Source: Myroides guanonis (GTDB lineage: Bacteria; Bacteroidota; Bacteroidia; Flavobacteriales; Flavobacteriaceae). From it: a stretch of 64,000 nt of DNA. Under the pieces are notes generated by a model. That model had not been told where the DNA came from, did not search any database, and saw only the letters and a program-made list of their open reading frames with translations. Positions 18,357 to 26,677 of this stretch are shown piece by piece. A program made the position numbers and the translations under genes. The stretch lies in the NCBI RefSeq assembly GCF_900114085.1, contig NZ_FORU01000004.1, forward strand, positions 1-64,000, given 5' to 3'. Each line of letters opens with the position of its first letter. Position 1 is the first letter of the stretch.

Positions 18357-18809
18357 ATGAAATTTACTCCTTCAAAAATCAATATGTTCTTGTTCTTAAA
18401 ACTTCCGGCCGCTTTTTGGAGTGGTGTGAGGCTTAAGTATATAGATGATAATTCTAGTATAACAACTGTTAAGCATGGTTGGAGAAATCAAAATCCTTTT
18501 AACTCTATGTATTTTGCCGTTCAAGCTATGGCAGCTGAATTATCTACAGGTGTTTTGGTTATGAAAAAAATAGAAGATAGCAATAAAAGAATTTCTATGT
18601 TAGTAGCTAATAACACGAGTAGTTTTACTAAAAAAGCTACGGGCCGCATAGATTTTAAATGTACTGATGGATTATTGGTAGAGCTTGCTATCCAAAAAGC
18701 CATAGACACTGGTGAGGGGCAGACTTTTTGGATGAAGTCGGTCGGAACAAATGAAAAAGGAGAGCAGGTGTCTGAAATGAAGTTTGAATGGACTGTTAAG
18801 GTTAAATAA
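18357..18809 (+). CDS. DUF4442 hotdog-fold protein
   Basis: A 150-aa protein of the DUF4442 family, which has the hotdog thioesterase fold. The family landmarks are LPAAFWSGVRLKYID (about 16-30), NPFNSMYFAVQAMAAEL (about 46-62) and the sheet IDFKCTDG (about 99-106). Activity is not established; an acyl-CoA or acyl-ACP thioesterase role is an inference from the fold. It precedes the SDR39U1 gene by eight bases and should be cotranscribed. A TTTG-N22-TAACTTTA pair at 18311-18344 is a reasonable promoter. Confidence 0.75.
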   Translation: MKFTPSKINMFLFLKLPAAFWSGVRLKYIDDNSSITTVKHGWRNQNPFNSMYFAVQAMAAELSTGVLVMKKIEDSNKRISMLVANNTSSFTKKATGRIDFKCTDGLLVELAIQKAIDTGEGQTFWMKSVGTNEKGEQVSEMKFEWTVKVK

Positions 18810-18817
18810 ATATACTG

Positions 18818-19723
18818 ATGAAGATTTTAATAACGGGTGCAACAGGGTTTTTAGGACAATCTATTACTAGTTTTTTACTAGGAAAGGGACACACTATTCA
18901 TTATTTAACGACACAACCTAAAAAACTTTTAGATTCAACCAGGTATCATGGTTTTTTGTGGAATCCTAAAAAAGGTGAGTTGAACGTTAAAAGTCTTGAA
19001 GGAGTAGAAGTTATCGTGCATTTAGCAGGGGAGAGTATCGCAGGGTCTTGGAGTAAAGAAGGAAAGGAAAGAATTTTAAAGAGTAGGATTGTTTCTTCGC
19101 AATTGTTGTTTAATGTTTTGAAGAATAATTCACATAAGGTCAAAAATATTGTTTGTGCATCTGCTATTGGGGTTTATAAGAATTCGGATCAATGGCAATA
19201 TGAAAATAGGAGTGAGGTAGCTTCTGATTTTTTAGGGGATGTGGTCTTGCAGTGGGAAAATGAAAATAGAAAATTTGAATCATTAGGAATAGACGTTTGT
19301 TTGATTAGAATAGGTTTGGTTTTATCCCGAACAGCTGGTGCTTTACCTGAGTTGATTAAACCAATTATTTGGAGGTTTGGGTCAGTTCTTGGAAGTGGTA
19401 ATCAGTATTATTCTTGGATTCATGTTGAGGATGTAACAAGATTGTTTACCTATGCTATTGAACACAATTTAGTAGGTGTTTATAATGCTGTAGCTCAAGA
19501 ACCAGAAAAGAATAAGGAGTTTGTTAAGAAGTTAGCCACTAAATTGGATAGGATTATATGGCTGCCACGTGTACCTACTTTTATGCTGATGTTAGTTCTA
19601 GGTGAAAAGCATGTATTGGTTACTTCTGGACAGCGAGTTTCAAATGATAAAGTATTAGAAACGGGCTTTGTTTTTAAGTTTCCTACTCTAGATAAAGCTC
19701 TTTCTAATTTGTTGAATAAATAG
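18818..19723 (+). CDS. TIGR01777 / SDR39U1 family oxidoreductase
   Basis: A 301-aa atypical short-chain dehydrogenase. The NAD(P)-binding motif GATGFLG is at 7-13; the family signature HLAGESIAGSWSKEGKERILKSR follows at about 68-90; a DUF1731-type C-terminal part begins about 245. The reaction is unknown; in other bacteria the family (YfcH, Slr1223) is linked to division or photosynthesis phenotypes without a defined substrate. Operonic with the DUF4442 gene. Confidence 0.88.
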   Translation: MKILITGATGFLGQSITSFLLGKGHTIHYLTTQPKKLLDSTRYHGFLWNPKKGELNVKSLEGVEVIVHLAGESIAGSWSKEGKERILKSRIVSSQLLFNVLKNNSHKVKNIVCASAIGVYKNSDQWQYENRSEVASDFLGDVVLQWENENRKFESLGIDVCLIRIGLVLSRTAGALPELIKPIIWRFGSVLGSGNQYYSWIHVEDVTRLFTYAIEHNLVGVYNAVAQEPEKNKEFVKKLATKLDRIIWLPRVPTFMLMLVLGEKHVLVTSGQRVSNDKVLETGFVFKFPTLDKALSNLLNK

Positions 19724-19747
19724 TGTCTAGAGTTTGAACTAAAATAA

Positions 19748-19773
19748 AAAGAGCTCCTTCAAGGAGCTCTTTT
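19748..19773. terminator. Bidirectional terminator between SDR39U1 and yceI
   Basis: AAAGAGCTCCTT pairs with AAGGAGCTCTTT with A/T tracts on both sides, between two convergent genes. Confidence 0.9.
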
Positions 19774-19805
19774 ATCGATTAAAATAATTGTAATTGAATT
19801 AATAA

Positions 19806-20471
19806 TTATTTTTTTGCAACGATATGTAGTTTTATTTCGATATTGTCGTTAATCGCTTTATCTCCTAACCCATCAAATACAGAGTTAGAGTTGTAATTAA
19901 CTCCGAATTCTGTTCTGTTGATAGGAAATGCATCTGCATGAATGCTAACTTCATTTTCTGAGGTATTGATTACAGCTGGGAACTCAACATTTTTAGTTGT
20001 TCCTTTTATAGTAAGGTTACCTACTACTGTTGTAACTCCGTTTTCTTCTTTGATAGAAGTAATGTTGAACGTAGCTTGTGGGTATTTAGCCACGTTAAAG
20101 AAATGATCAGCAGACTCGTCAGATGAGGTTCCTTTTAAATGTGCTTCTAAATCTTCTTTACCATCAGCAGACACTAAGTCAGTTACTGTAATAGAGTTCA
20201 TATCGATTACGAAAGTTCCGTTTTCGATTTTACCGTCTTTTACATTGATTGTTCCGTTTGCTAAAGAAATAGTACCATGGTGCTTTCCTCCAACTACTTT
20301 AGAACCTTCCCAATTGATTTTAGAATCGCTTACAACTGCGTTGTATTGTTGTGAATCTTTTGATGCTTCGACTGTTTCAACTGTAGTTGTTTCATCAACC
20401 TTTTTGTCGTTTTTACACGCAGTTAAACTCAATGCCGCCAAAGCGAATAAAGTGATAACATGTTTTTTCAT
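19806..20471 (-). CDS. YceI-family lipoprotein
   Basis: A 221-aa lipoprotein (lipobox LTAC, C19) with an acidic/threonine-rich linker (about 24-42) and a complete YceI lipocalin-like domain (about 45-220) with the markers SKINWEGSKVVGGKHHGT, GTFVIDMNSITVTDL and NRTEFGVNY. YceI proteins bind isoprenoid-type lipids in the periplasm; the exact ligand is unknown here. Single gene sharing a terminator with its convergent neighbour. Confidence 0.92.
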   Translation of the reverse strand: MKKHVITLFALAALSLTACKNDKKVDETTTVETVEASKDSQQYNAVVSDSKINWEGSKVVGGKHHGTISLANGTINVKDGKIENGTFVIDMNSITVTDLVSADGKEDLEAHLKGTSSDESADHFFNVAKYPQATFNITSIKEENGVTTVVGNLTIKGTTKNVEFPAVINTSENEVSIHADAFPINRTEFGVNYNSNSVFDGLGDKAINDNIEIKLHIVAKK

Positions 20472-20637
20472 AGTTACTCAATATAATTTTTTAAAAAACA
20501 AATATAAGTAATTATTATCTAGATTAATATTAAATAATAATTAAATCCATTGATTATGTTGTTTTATTTAAGAATAAATGTAATTGGGGATTCTTATTTC
20601 AAGCCTTGTTTGAAATCTTCTTTAGTTATGGGATTTG

Positions 20638-20677
20638 TGTCAAAATGTCATTCATGTTGAACTTGGCAGTACTTTTG
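20638..20677 (+). promoter_or_regulatory. Heat-shock type promoter of grpE-dnaJ
   Basis: TGTCA occurs twice with three bases between (20638-20642 and 20646-20650). Exactly 19 bases after the second lies TACTTTTG (20670-20677), an exact TAnnTTTG box, 44 bases before the ATG. The htpG upstream region has the same spacing. The rest of the 20472-20637 gap is AT-rich and shows nothing else. Confidence 0.65.
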
Positions 20678-20720
20678 ATTAGAATGCAATGAATTTAATA
20701 TAAAAACTTATTTTCTAGAT

Positions 20721-21254
20721 ATGAGTACACAAGATAAAGATATAAAAACAGGACAAGAAGAAAACTTACAGGAGAATCAAGCTGTAGAGCAAGAGAATGA
20801 AGTGGTAGATGTGGAGCAAGTTTTAAATGAGAAGCTTGAAGAGGAAAGAAACAAGTTCTTACGCTTGTTTGCTGAATTTGAAAATTATAAGAAAAGGACT
20901 TCTAAAGAACGATTAGAGTTATTCAGAACAGCAGGTGAAGAAGTTATGTTGGCATTATTACCAGTTTTGGATGACTTTGATAGAGCTTTGGCAGAATTAG
21001 AGAAGTTAGGCGAAAGTGAACATTTGACAGGAGTAACTTTAATATCAGGTAAATTAAGAGATACATTAAATTCTAAGGGATTAGAAGAGGTAGCTATTGA
21101 TAAAGGTGATGATTTTAATGTTGATTCTGCAGAAGCTATTACACAAATTCCTGCTGGAGATGATATGAAAGGTAAAGTTGTTGATGTAATTGAACGAGGT
21201 TATAAACTTGGAGATAAAATTATTCGTTTTCCGAAAGTTGTAATTGGTCAATAA
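20721..21254 (+). CDS. grpE: Nucleotide exchange factor GrpE
   Basis: A 177-aa GrpE, the nucleotide exchange factor that recycles ADP from DnaK. A long acidic/glutamine-rich N-terminal coil (about 1-60) precedes the KYL-like FENYKKRTSKERLEL segment (about 52-66) and the beta-wing domain, ending with the family signature DKIIRFPKVVIG. Length is normal. It is 25 bases upstream of dnaJ, forming the usual flavobacterial grpE-dnaJ operon; dnaK is not in the window. Confidence 0.97.
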   Translation: MSTQDKDIKTGQEENLQENQAVEQENEVVDVEQVLNEKLEEERNKFLRLFAEFENYKKRTSKERLELFRTAGEEVMLALLPVLDDFDRALAELEKLGESEHLTGVTLISGKLRDTLNSKGLEEVAIDKGDDFNVDSAEAITQIPAGDDMKGKVVDVIERGYKLGDKIIRFPKVVIGQ

Positions 21255-21279
21255 TCAGAAATAAAATAATACGAAATCG

Positions 21280-22404
21280 ATGAAGAAAGATTATTACGAA
21301 ATATTAGGGATAGACAAGGGAGCAGATGCAGCAACTATAAAGAAAGCTTATAGAAAAAAGGCGATTGAATTTCATCCTGATAAAAATCCTGGCGATCATA
21401 CTGCAGAGGAGAAATTTAAGGAGGCAGCAGAAGCTTATGAAATTTTGAGTGACCCTGATAAAAAGGCGCGATATGATCAATATGGACATGCGGCTTTTGA
21501 TGGTGCAGGAGGTTTTGGCGGTGGAAGTGGCCACATGAATATGGATGATATTTTCAGTCAATTCGGGGATATATTCGGAGGAGCTTTTGGCGGAGGCGGC
21601 TTTGGTGGCTTCGGCGGAGGCGGAGGTGCTCGACGAGTGAAAGGTAGCAATCTACGAATTAAAGTAAAGTTGACTTTAGAAGATATTGCTAATGGTGTTG
21701 AGAAGAAGATAAAGGTAAAACGCAAAGTGAAAGCTTCGGGTGTTACTTTTAAAACTTGTAATACTTGTAATGGTTCTGGTCAGGTTTCAAGGATTACTAA
21801 TACAATCTTAGGAAGAATGCAAACTTCTTCACCTTGTCCTACATGTAATGGTTCAGGACAAATAATTGATAGTAAGCCAGCTGGAGCAGATGCACAAGGT
21901 ATGGTAATGAGTGATGAAACAGTTTCTATCAAAATACCTGCAGGGGTTGTAGAAGGGATGCAGTTGAAAGTTTCTGGTAAAGGAAATGAAGCTCCTGGAA
22001 ATAATAGTGTACCTGGAGATTTGTTGGTGGTTATTGAAGAACTTGAACACGAGTTTTTAAAACGTGAAGGAGAAAATCTTCATTATGATTTATATATAAG
22101 TTTTTCAGAAGCGGTTTTAGGCGGTTCTAAGGAAATTGAAACAGTTTCTGGAAGAGTACGTATAAAATTAGAAGAGGGTATTCAGTCAGGAAAAATTCTT
22201 AGACTGAAAGGCAAAGGACTACCAAGTATAAATGGATATAGACCTGGTGATTTATTGATTCATATCAATGTATGGACTCCAAAAAAATTAACGAAAGAAC
22301 AACGTGATTTCTTTGAATCTATGCAGAATGATGAGAATTTCACACCTCATCCAACTAAATCAGATAAATCTTTTTTCGAAAAAGTAAAAGAAATGTTTTC
22401 GTAA
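21280..22404 (+). CDS. dnaJ: Chaperone DnaJ with a half zinc finger
   Basis: A 374-aa Hsp40 that delivers substrates to DnaK. The J domain (1-70) has HPD at 32-34; a Gly/Phe linker runs about 74-118; the cysteine-rich region has only two CxxCxGxG repeats (160-167 and 186-193), where E. coli DnaJ has four; the two C-terminal substrate-binding barrels follow (about 205-355). The two-repeat zinc region appears normal for flavobacterial DnaJ, so I do not read it as damage. Cotranscribed with grpE. Confidence 0.96.
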   Translation: MKKDYYEILGIDKGADAATIKKAYRKKAIEFHPDKNPGDHTAEEKFKEAAEAYEILSDPDKKARYDQYGHAAFDGAGGFGGGSGHMNMDDIFSQFGDIFGGAFGGGGFGGFGGGGGARRVKGSNLRIKVKLTLEDIANGVEKKIKVKRKVKASGVTFKTCNTCNGSGQVSRITNTILGRMQTSSPCPTCNGSGQIIDSKPAGADAQGMVMSDETVSIKIPAGVVEGMQLKVSGKGNEAPGNNSVPGDLLVVIEELEHEFLKREGENLHYDLYISFSEAVLGGSKEIETVSGRVRIKLEEGIQSGKILRLKGKGLPSINGYRPGDLLIHINVWTPKKLTKEQRDFFESMQNDENFTPHPTKSDKSFFEKVKEMFS

Positions 22405-22419
22405 TATATAAATTATTTA

Positions 22420-22514
22420 TATATTTGTGGCAACACTTATAAAACGGTGGATTTTCTTTTTCATAGCAATTTTTCCCAACCTTATTTTGAAAAAAATAAG
22501 GTTGGGTTTTTTTT
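22420..22514 (+). ncRNA. Candidate small RNA or leader between dnaJ and the ABC genes
   Basis: An exact -7 box TATATTTG (22420-22427) lies 16 bases after the dnaJ stop. Transcription from about 22434 would run roughly 70-80 bases into a strong intrinsic terminator (22475-22514). No ORF is inside. It could be a small RNA, or merely the dnaJ terminator with a fortuitous box; no clear -33 TTTG is visible. Confidence 0.35.
22475..22514 (+). terminator. Terminator after grpE-dnaJ
   Basis: CCCAACCTTATTTT pairs with AAAATAAGGTTGGG around a four-base loop, followed by eight T residues. Confidence 0.95.
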
Positions 22515-22588
22515 GGACTATTCGTAATGCATTATAGATTCTTTCTTGAATAAAAAGATTATTTTTACGAAAAATATTATAAATATTC

Positions 22589-23509
22589 ATGCATTCAATA
22601 CTAGAGGTACAAGGGGTAGTTAAAAAGTATGCTGATAAAACAGCTTTGAACGAGGTGTCACTCTCCATCCCTAAGGGGAGTGTTTATGGTTTGCTAGGTC
22701 CCAATGGGGCAGGTAAGACTTCCTTAATTCGAATTATCAATCAAATTACGGTTCAAGATAAAGGTCAGATATTGTTGGATGGTGAAGTATTATCACCTAA
22801 ACATATTCGACATATTGGTTATATGCCTGAAGAAAGAGGGTTGTATAAAAGTATGAAAGTCGGCGAGCAAGCTTTATATCTAGCTCAACTTAAAGGGTTG
22901 ACAAAACAAGAGGCTAAAAAACAATTGGAGTATTGGTTTGAAAAATTAGATATCAAAGATTGGTGGAATAAGAAAATTCAAGAGCTTTCTAAAGGAATGG
23001 CTCAAAAGATACAGTTTGTTGTTACAGTATTGCATCAGCCTAAACTTCTGATTTTTGATGAACCATTTTCTGGTTTTGACCCAGTTAATGCTAATTTGAT
23101 TAAAGATGAAATTTTAGAACTGAGAGATAAGGGAGCTACTATCATATTTTCAACTCACCGTATGGAAAGTGTTGAAGAGATGTGTGATCATATTGCTTTG
23201 ATTCATAAATCTAATAAATTATTAGAAGGTAAACTAATTGATGTGAAACGTGAATTTAGAACTAATACTTATCAGATTGGAATTCTTAGTTCTAATGTTG
23301 AGAGGTTGATGTTTCAGTTAACTCAGGATTTTAAAATTCAACCTACTCAATTCAAATCTATTCACGATGAATTGCAGTTAGAAATTGATTTAAATTCTAA
23401 ATCTCCAAATGAGCTGCTACAGGTCTTGATTAATAATGGACAAGTGACTCATTTTCAAGAGAAAATCCCTACTGTAAACGATATTTTTATTCAATCTGTA
23501 AGTAAGTAA
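22589..23509 (+). CDS. ABC exporter ATPase, NatA type
   Basis: A 306-aa ATP-binding subunit. Walker A is GPNGAGKT (37-44), the signature is LSKGMAQ (about 135-141) and Walker B LLIFDEP (about 159-165), followed by the switch histidine in FSTHRM. A C-terminal 85-residue domain (about 220-306) is typical of NatA/YhaQ-type exporters. It precedes its permease by one base and opens a five-gene operon. Substrate unknown: sodium, antibiotic or peptide export are the known roles for the group. Confidence 0.92.
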   Translation: MHSILEVQGVVKKYADKTALNEVSLSIPKGSVYGLLGPNGAGKTSLIRIINQITVQDKGQILLDGEVLSPKHIRHIGYMPEERGLYKSMKVGEQALYLAQLKGLTKQEAKKQLEYWFEKLDIKDWWNKKIQELSKGMAQKIQFVVTVLHQPKLLIFDEPFSGFDPVNANLIKDEILELRDKGATIIFSTHRMESVEEMCDHIALIHKSNKLLEGKLIDVKREFRTNTYQIGILSSNVERLMFQLTQDFKIQPTQFKSIHDELQLEIDLNSKSPNELLQVLINNGQVTHFQEKIPTVNDIFIQSVSK

Positions 23510-23510
23510 T

Positions 23511-24821
23511 ATGAACGTATTATCACTAATTATAAAAAGAGAGTTCATAGCGAAAGTTAGAAACAAGTCTTTTATTGTTATGACTTTTTTAAGTCCATTT
23601 ATTTTTGTTGGTCTTGCCGCTTTGGTTGGATATTTAAGTTCAATGAAAGCTGATGTTAAGAAAATAGCTATTCACGATGAGACTGGACTTTTTGTTGATC
23701 AATTTGAGAACTCAGAGAGTTATGAGTTTCAGAACCTATCTGCTATTGATGTAAACATTATTAAAGACAGTATTTTGTCTAAAGCTTATGAGGGGTTGAT
23801 TGTAATTCCTAAGAAGGATAATTTGAACGAGTTGCAAAATGCTGTAACTTATGTTTCTGATGACAGTCCTAGTATGGGATTAGTAACTAAGATTGAATCG
23901 ACAATAGAAGATAAGATTACAAATATTAATTTGCTGTCTGAAGGGATTGATTTAGCATTAATTGAAAAATCAAAAGCAGAGGTTAGTTTAAATCTTACTA
24001 AGGCTTCTGGTGAAGCGACGGTTAAAGGTCTGAATGAGATTAAGATTGTTATTGGTGGGGCTTTTGGTTATTTAATCTTCATGTTTATCATTGTGTACGG
24101 TAACCTTGTAATGCGAAGTGTTATTGAAGAGAAAACAAATAGAATTATTGAAATTATTATTTCTTCTGTAAAACCATTTCAATTGATGATGGGTAAAATT
24201 ATTGGTACTTCGTTAGCAGGAATCTTACAATTCGTGATTTGGGGTGTTTTAGGAGGATTGTTAATGATGATTACAACTTTTGTATTAGGTTTGGAAACGG
24301 GCTCTACTATGCCTACAGAGGCTATTAGTTCTGGTGCTGTGCCTTTGGATACTGATATTGTTGCAACTATTCAAAGTTATATTGGAGAGATATTAAAAAT
24401 GCCTTTGATTACTATGTTTGTTTCGTTCATAGTGTTTTTTATAGGAGGATACTTTTTATATAGTTCTTTATACGCGGCTATTGGAGCTGCTGTTGATAAT
24501 GAAACAGATTCACAGCAATTCTTGTTTCCAATTATGTTGCCTCTTATGTTAGCTGTTTATGTTGGTTTTTTTACAGTGATTAATGATCCACATGGGACAG
24601 TTGCAACGGTGTTTTCTATGATTCCTTTTACTTCTCCTATAGTGATGTTAATGCGTATTCCTTTTGGAGTTCCTGTTTGGCAAATTATAGTTTCAGTTTG
24701 TATTTTGTTTGCAACCTTTATATTATTTGTATGGCTAGCTTCTAAGATCTATAGAGTTGGGGTTTTAATGTATGGTACAAAACCTTCATGGAAAGAACTG
24801 TATAAGTGGTTAAAATATTAA
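23511..24821 (+). CDS. ABC-2 type permease, NatB-like
   Basis: A 436-aa permease of the ABC-2 class: one membrane helix near the N-terminus (about 18-45), a large extracytoplasmic domain (about 50-175) and five to six helices from about 177 to the end. The motif VIEEKTNRIIEIIISSVKP (about 202-220) is the characteristic ABC-2 cytoplasmic coupling segment. It pairs with the preceding ATPase as an exporter complex. Confidence 0.9.
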   Translation: MNVLSLIIKREFIAKVRNKSFIVMTFLSPFIFVGLAALVGYLSSMKADVKKIAIHDETGLFVDQFENSESYEFQNLSAIDVNIIKDSILSKAYEGLIVIPKKDNLNELQNAVTYVSDDSPSMGLVTKIESTIEDKITNINLLSEGIDLALIEKSKAEVSLNLTKASGEATVKGLNEIKIVIGGAFGYLIFMFIIVYGNLVMRSVIEEKTNRIIEIIISSVKPFQLMMGKIIGTSLAGILQFVIWGVLGGLLMMITTFVLGLETGSTMPTEAISSGAVPLDTDIVATIQSYIGEILKMPLITMFVSFIVFFIGGYFLYSSLYAAIGAAVDNETDSQQFLFPIMLPLMLAVYVGFFTVINDPHGTVATVFSMIPFTSPIVMLMRIPFGVPVWQIIVSVCILFATFILFVWLASKIYRVGVLMYGTKPSWKELYKWLKY

Positions 24822-24847
24822 ATAACTTGTTTTTATATTAATGCGAT

Positions 24848-26020
24848 ATGTCAAAAATATCAAAGATTTTAATCATTGAAGATGAGGCAGCGATTCGTCG
24901 CGTGCTCTCTAAAATTCTTGAAGAAGAAAATCCAGATTATCAAGTTTCTGAGGCAGAAGACGGCTTACAGGGAATTGAAAAAATTAAGAATGAGGATTTT
25001 GATTTGGTGATTTGTGATATTAAAATGCCAAAGATGGACGGTGAAGAGGTGTTGGCAATGGCGAAAAAAATGAAACCAGAAATCTCGTTTGTTATGATTT
25101 CTGGGCATGGAGATTTGGAAACTGCTGTTAATACAATGAGATTGGGTGCATTTGATTATATTTCCAAACCTCCTGATTTGAATCGATTATTGACAACCGT
25201 TAGAAATGCTTTAGAAAAAAGTCATTTGGTGGTTGAGAATACTATATTGAAGAAAAAAGTTTCTAAGAACTATCAGATGATAGGGAATAGTGAACCAATA
25301 AATAGAATTAAGGAAATCATTGAAAAAGTTGCTCCTACTGAGGCTCGTGTTTTGATAACAGGAGGTAATGGAACGGGTAAAGAGTTAGTCGCTCATCAAT
25401 TACACGAACAAAGTAGTCGTTCAAAGTTTACTTTGGTTGAGGTTAATTGTGCTGCAATTCCATCAGAATTGATAGAAAGTGAACTGTTTGGTCATGTGAA
25501 AGGGGCATTTACTTCAGCAGTGAAGGATAGGGCTGGAAAGTTTGAGGCTGCCAATAAAGGAACTATTTTTTTAGATGAAATTGGAGATATGAGTTTATCT
25601 GCTCAAGCAAAGGTATTAAGAGCTTTGCAAGAGAACGTAATCAGTAGAGTAGGTGCGGATAAAGATGTGAAAATTGATGTTAGAGTTATTGCTGCCACTA
25701 ATAAGGATTTAAGAAAAGAGATTGAAGAGGGGCGCTTTAGAGAGGATTTATATCATCGATTGGCTGTAATCTTGATAAAAGTACCTTCTTTAAATGAGCG
25801 TAGAGAAGATATACCTTTATTGATAGAGCATTTTGCTGAAAAGATAGCGCAAGAACACGGCACGGCTAAAAAAGAATTTACAGCTGGTGCAATAGAGTTG
25901 TTAAAAGAATATGATTGGACTGGAAATATACGTGAATTGAGAAACGTTGTGGAACGTCTTATTATTTTAGGAGGTAAAGAAGTAAGTAAAGAGGATGTAG
26001 TTTTGTTTGCTAGTAAATAA
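24848..26020 (+). CDS. Sigma54-type response regulator without HTH
   Basis: A 390-aa NtrC-like protein. The receiver (1-122) has E11/D12, phosphoacceptor D57 and the SKPP lysine (about 107). The AAA+ domain (about 145-375) has Walker A GGNGTGKE (172-179) and Walker B FLDEIGD (241-247). The loop that contacts sigma54 reads GAFTSA (219-224), not GAFTGA. The protein ends at the AAA+ lid (residue 390) with no Fis-type DNA-binding helix-turn-helix. It lies in the exporter operon with no histidine kinase nearby. It may act without binding DNA or not activate sigma54 at all. Confidence 0.88.
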   Translation: MSKISKILIIEDEAAIRRVLSKILEEENPDYQVSEAEDGLQGIEKIKNEDFDLVICDIKMPKMDGEEVLAMAKKMKPEISFVMISGHGDLETAVNTMRLGAFDYISKPPDLNRLLTTVRNALEKSHLVVENTILKKKVSKNYQMIGNSEPINRIKEIIEKVAPTEARVLITGGNGTGKELVAHQLHEQSSRSKFTLVEVNCAAIPSELIESELFGHVKGAFTSAVKDRAGKFEAANKGTIFLDEIGDMSLSAQAKVLRALQENVISRVGADKDVKIDVRVIAATNKDLRKEIEEGRFREDLYHRLAVILIKVPSLNERREDIPLLIEHFAEKIAQEHGTAKKEFTAGAIELLKEYDWTGNIRELRNVVERLIILGGKEVSKEDVVLFASK

Positions 26021-26026
26021 AAAATA

Positions 26027-26668
26027 ATGAAATTAAAAAAAATCAACATACAATTAGAGGAGGCATTGAAAGCAAATGGTTATGAGACGCCTACTCTTTT
26101 GCAGAAGAAAACATTTGGAACCATTAAAAGTGGTGTAGATACGTTGTTAATAGCTAATTCAGAACAAGGAAAAACACTTTGTTTGGTTATCGCGGCAATA
26201 CAACGAATTGGATATGTAGAGGAGGAAGAAGAAGAAGAAATAGCTACTCAGGCTTTGATTGTCGTAAAAGATAAGGAGCATGTTTTAGAGATGGTTGAAT
26301 TGTTTGAAAAATTAAGTTCGAATTTGAATATTCGCGTTTATGGCGTGCATGATCGAACAGATTTCGATAATGATAAGAATATGTTATCATTGGGTAATGA
26401 TGTCTTAATTGGGACTCCAGATCGTTTGAATGAGATGTTGAGCGGTGCGGGCTTTGACGTTAATCAGTTGAAGTTTTATATTATCGATGAAGTAGATGAG
26501 TTATTACGAAATCGTCTTGAACCGAAGTTATTTCGATTGTCTGACAGTATTGGAAAAACACAACGTTTATATGCAGGATCTGTGTATGACGAGAGATTAG
26601 AGTTATTTATGGATAAAACCATGAGTGAAGATGTTGCTATATTTGATTTAACAGAGGAAGAAGACTAG
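26027..26668 (+). CDS. Single-domain DEAD-box-like protein
   Basis: A 213-aa protein that looks like only the first RecA domain of a DEAD-box helicase. A Q-motif glutamine is near 26, motif I reads ANSEQGKT (43-50), the motif Ib-like GTPDRL is at about 129-134 and motif II is DEVD (154-157). SAT (motif III) is absent, being replaced by AGS, and the second RecA domain is missing, so helicase activity is unlikely although ATP binding is possible. It runs of glutamate at 65-71. The reading frame and length look intact, so this is a stable short family member, not a broken gene. It lies six bases after the regulator and nine before panE. Confidence 0.75.
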   Translation: MKLKKINIQLEEALKANGYETPTLLQKKTFGTIKSGVDTLLIANSEQGKTLCLVIAAIQRIGYVEEEEEEEIATQALIVVKDKEHVLEMVELFEKLSSNLNIRVYGVHDRTDFDNDKNMLSLGNDVLIGTPDRLNEMLSGAGFDVNQLKFYIIDEVDELLRNRLEPKLFRLSDSIGKTQRLYAGSVYDERLELFMDKTMSEDVAIFDLTEEED

Positions 26669-26677
26669 ACTATTGTT

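Noticed and set aside
26027..26668. DEAD-box gene as a frameshifted pseudogene
   Set aside because: The frame is intact, the product ends in a natural acidic tail, and panE starts nine bases later, leaving no room for a lost second domain.
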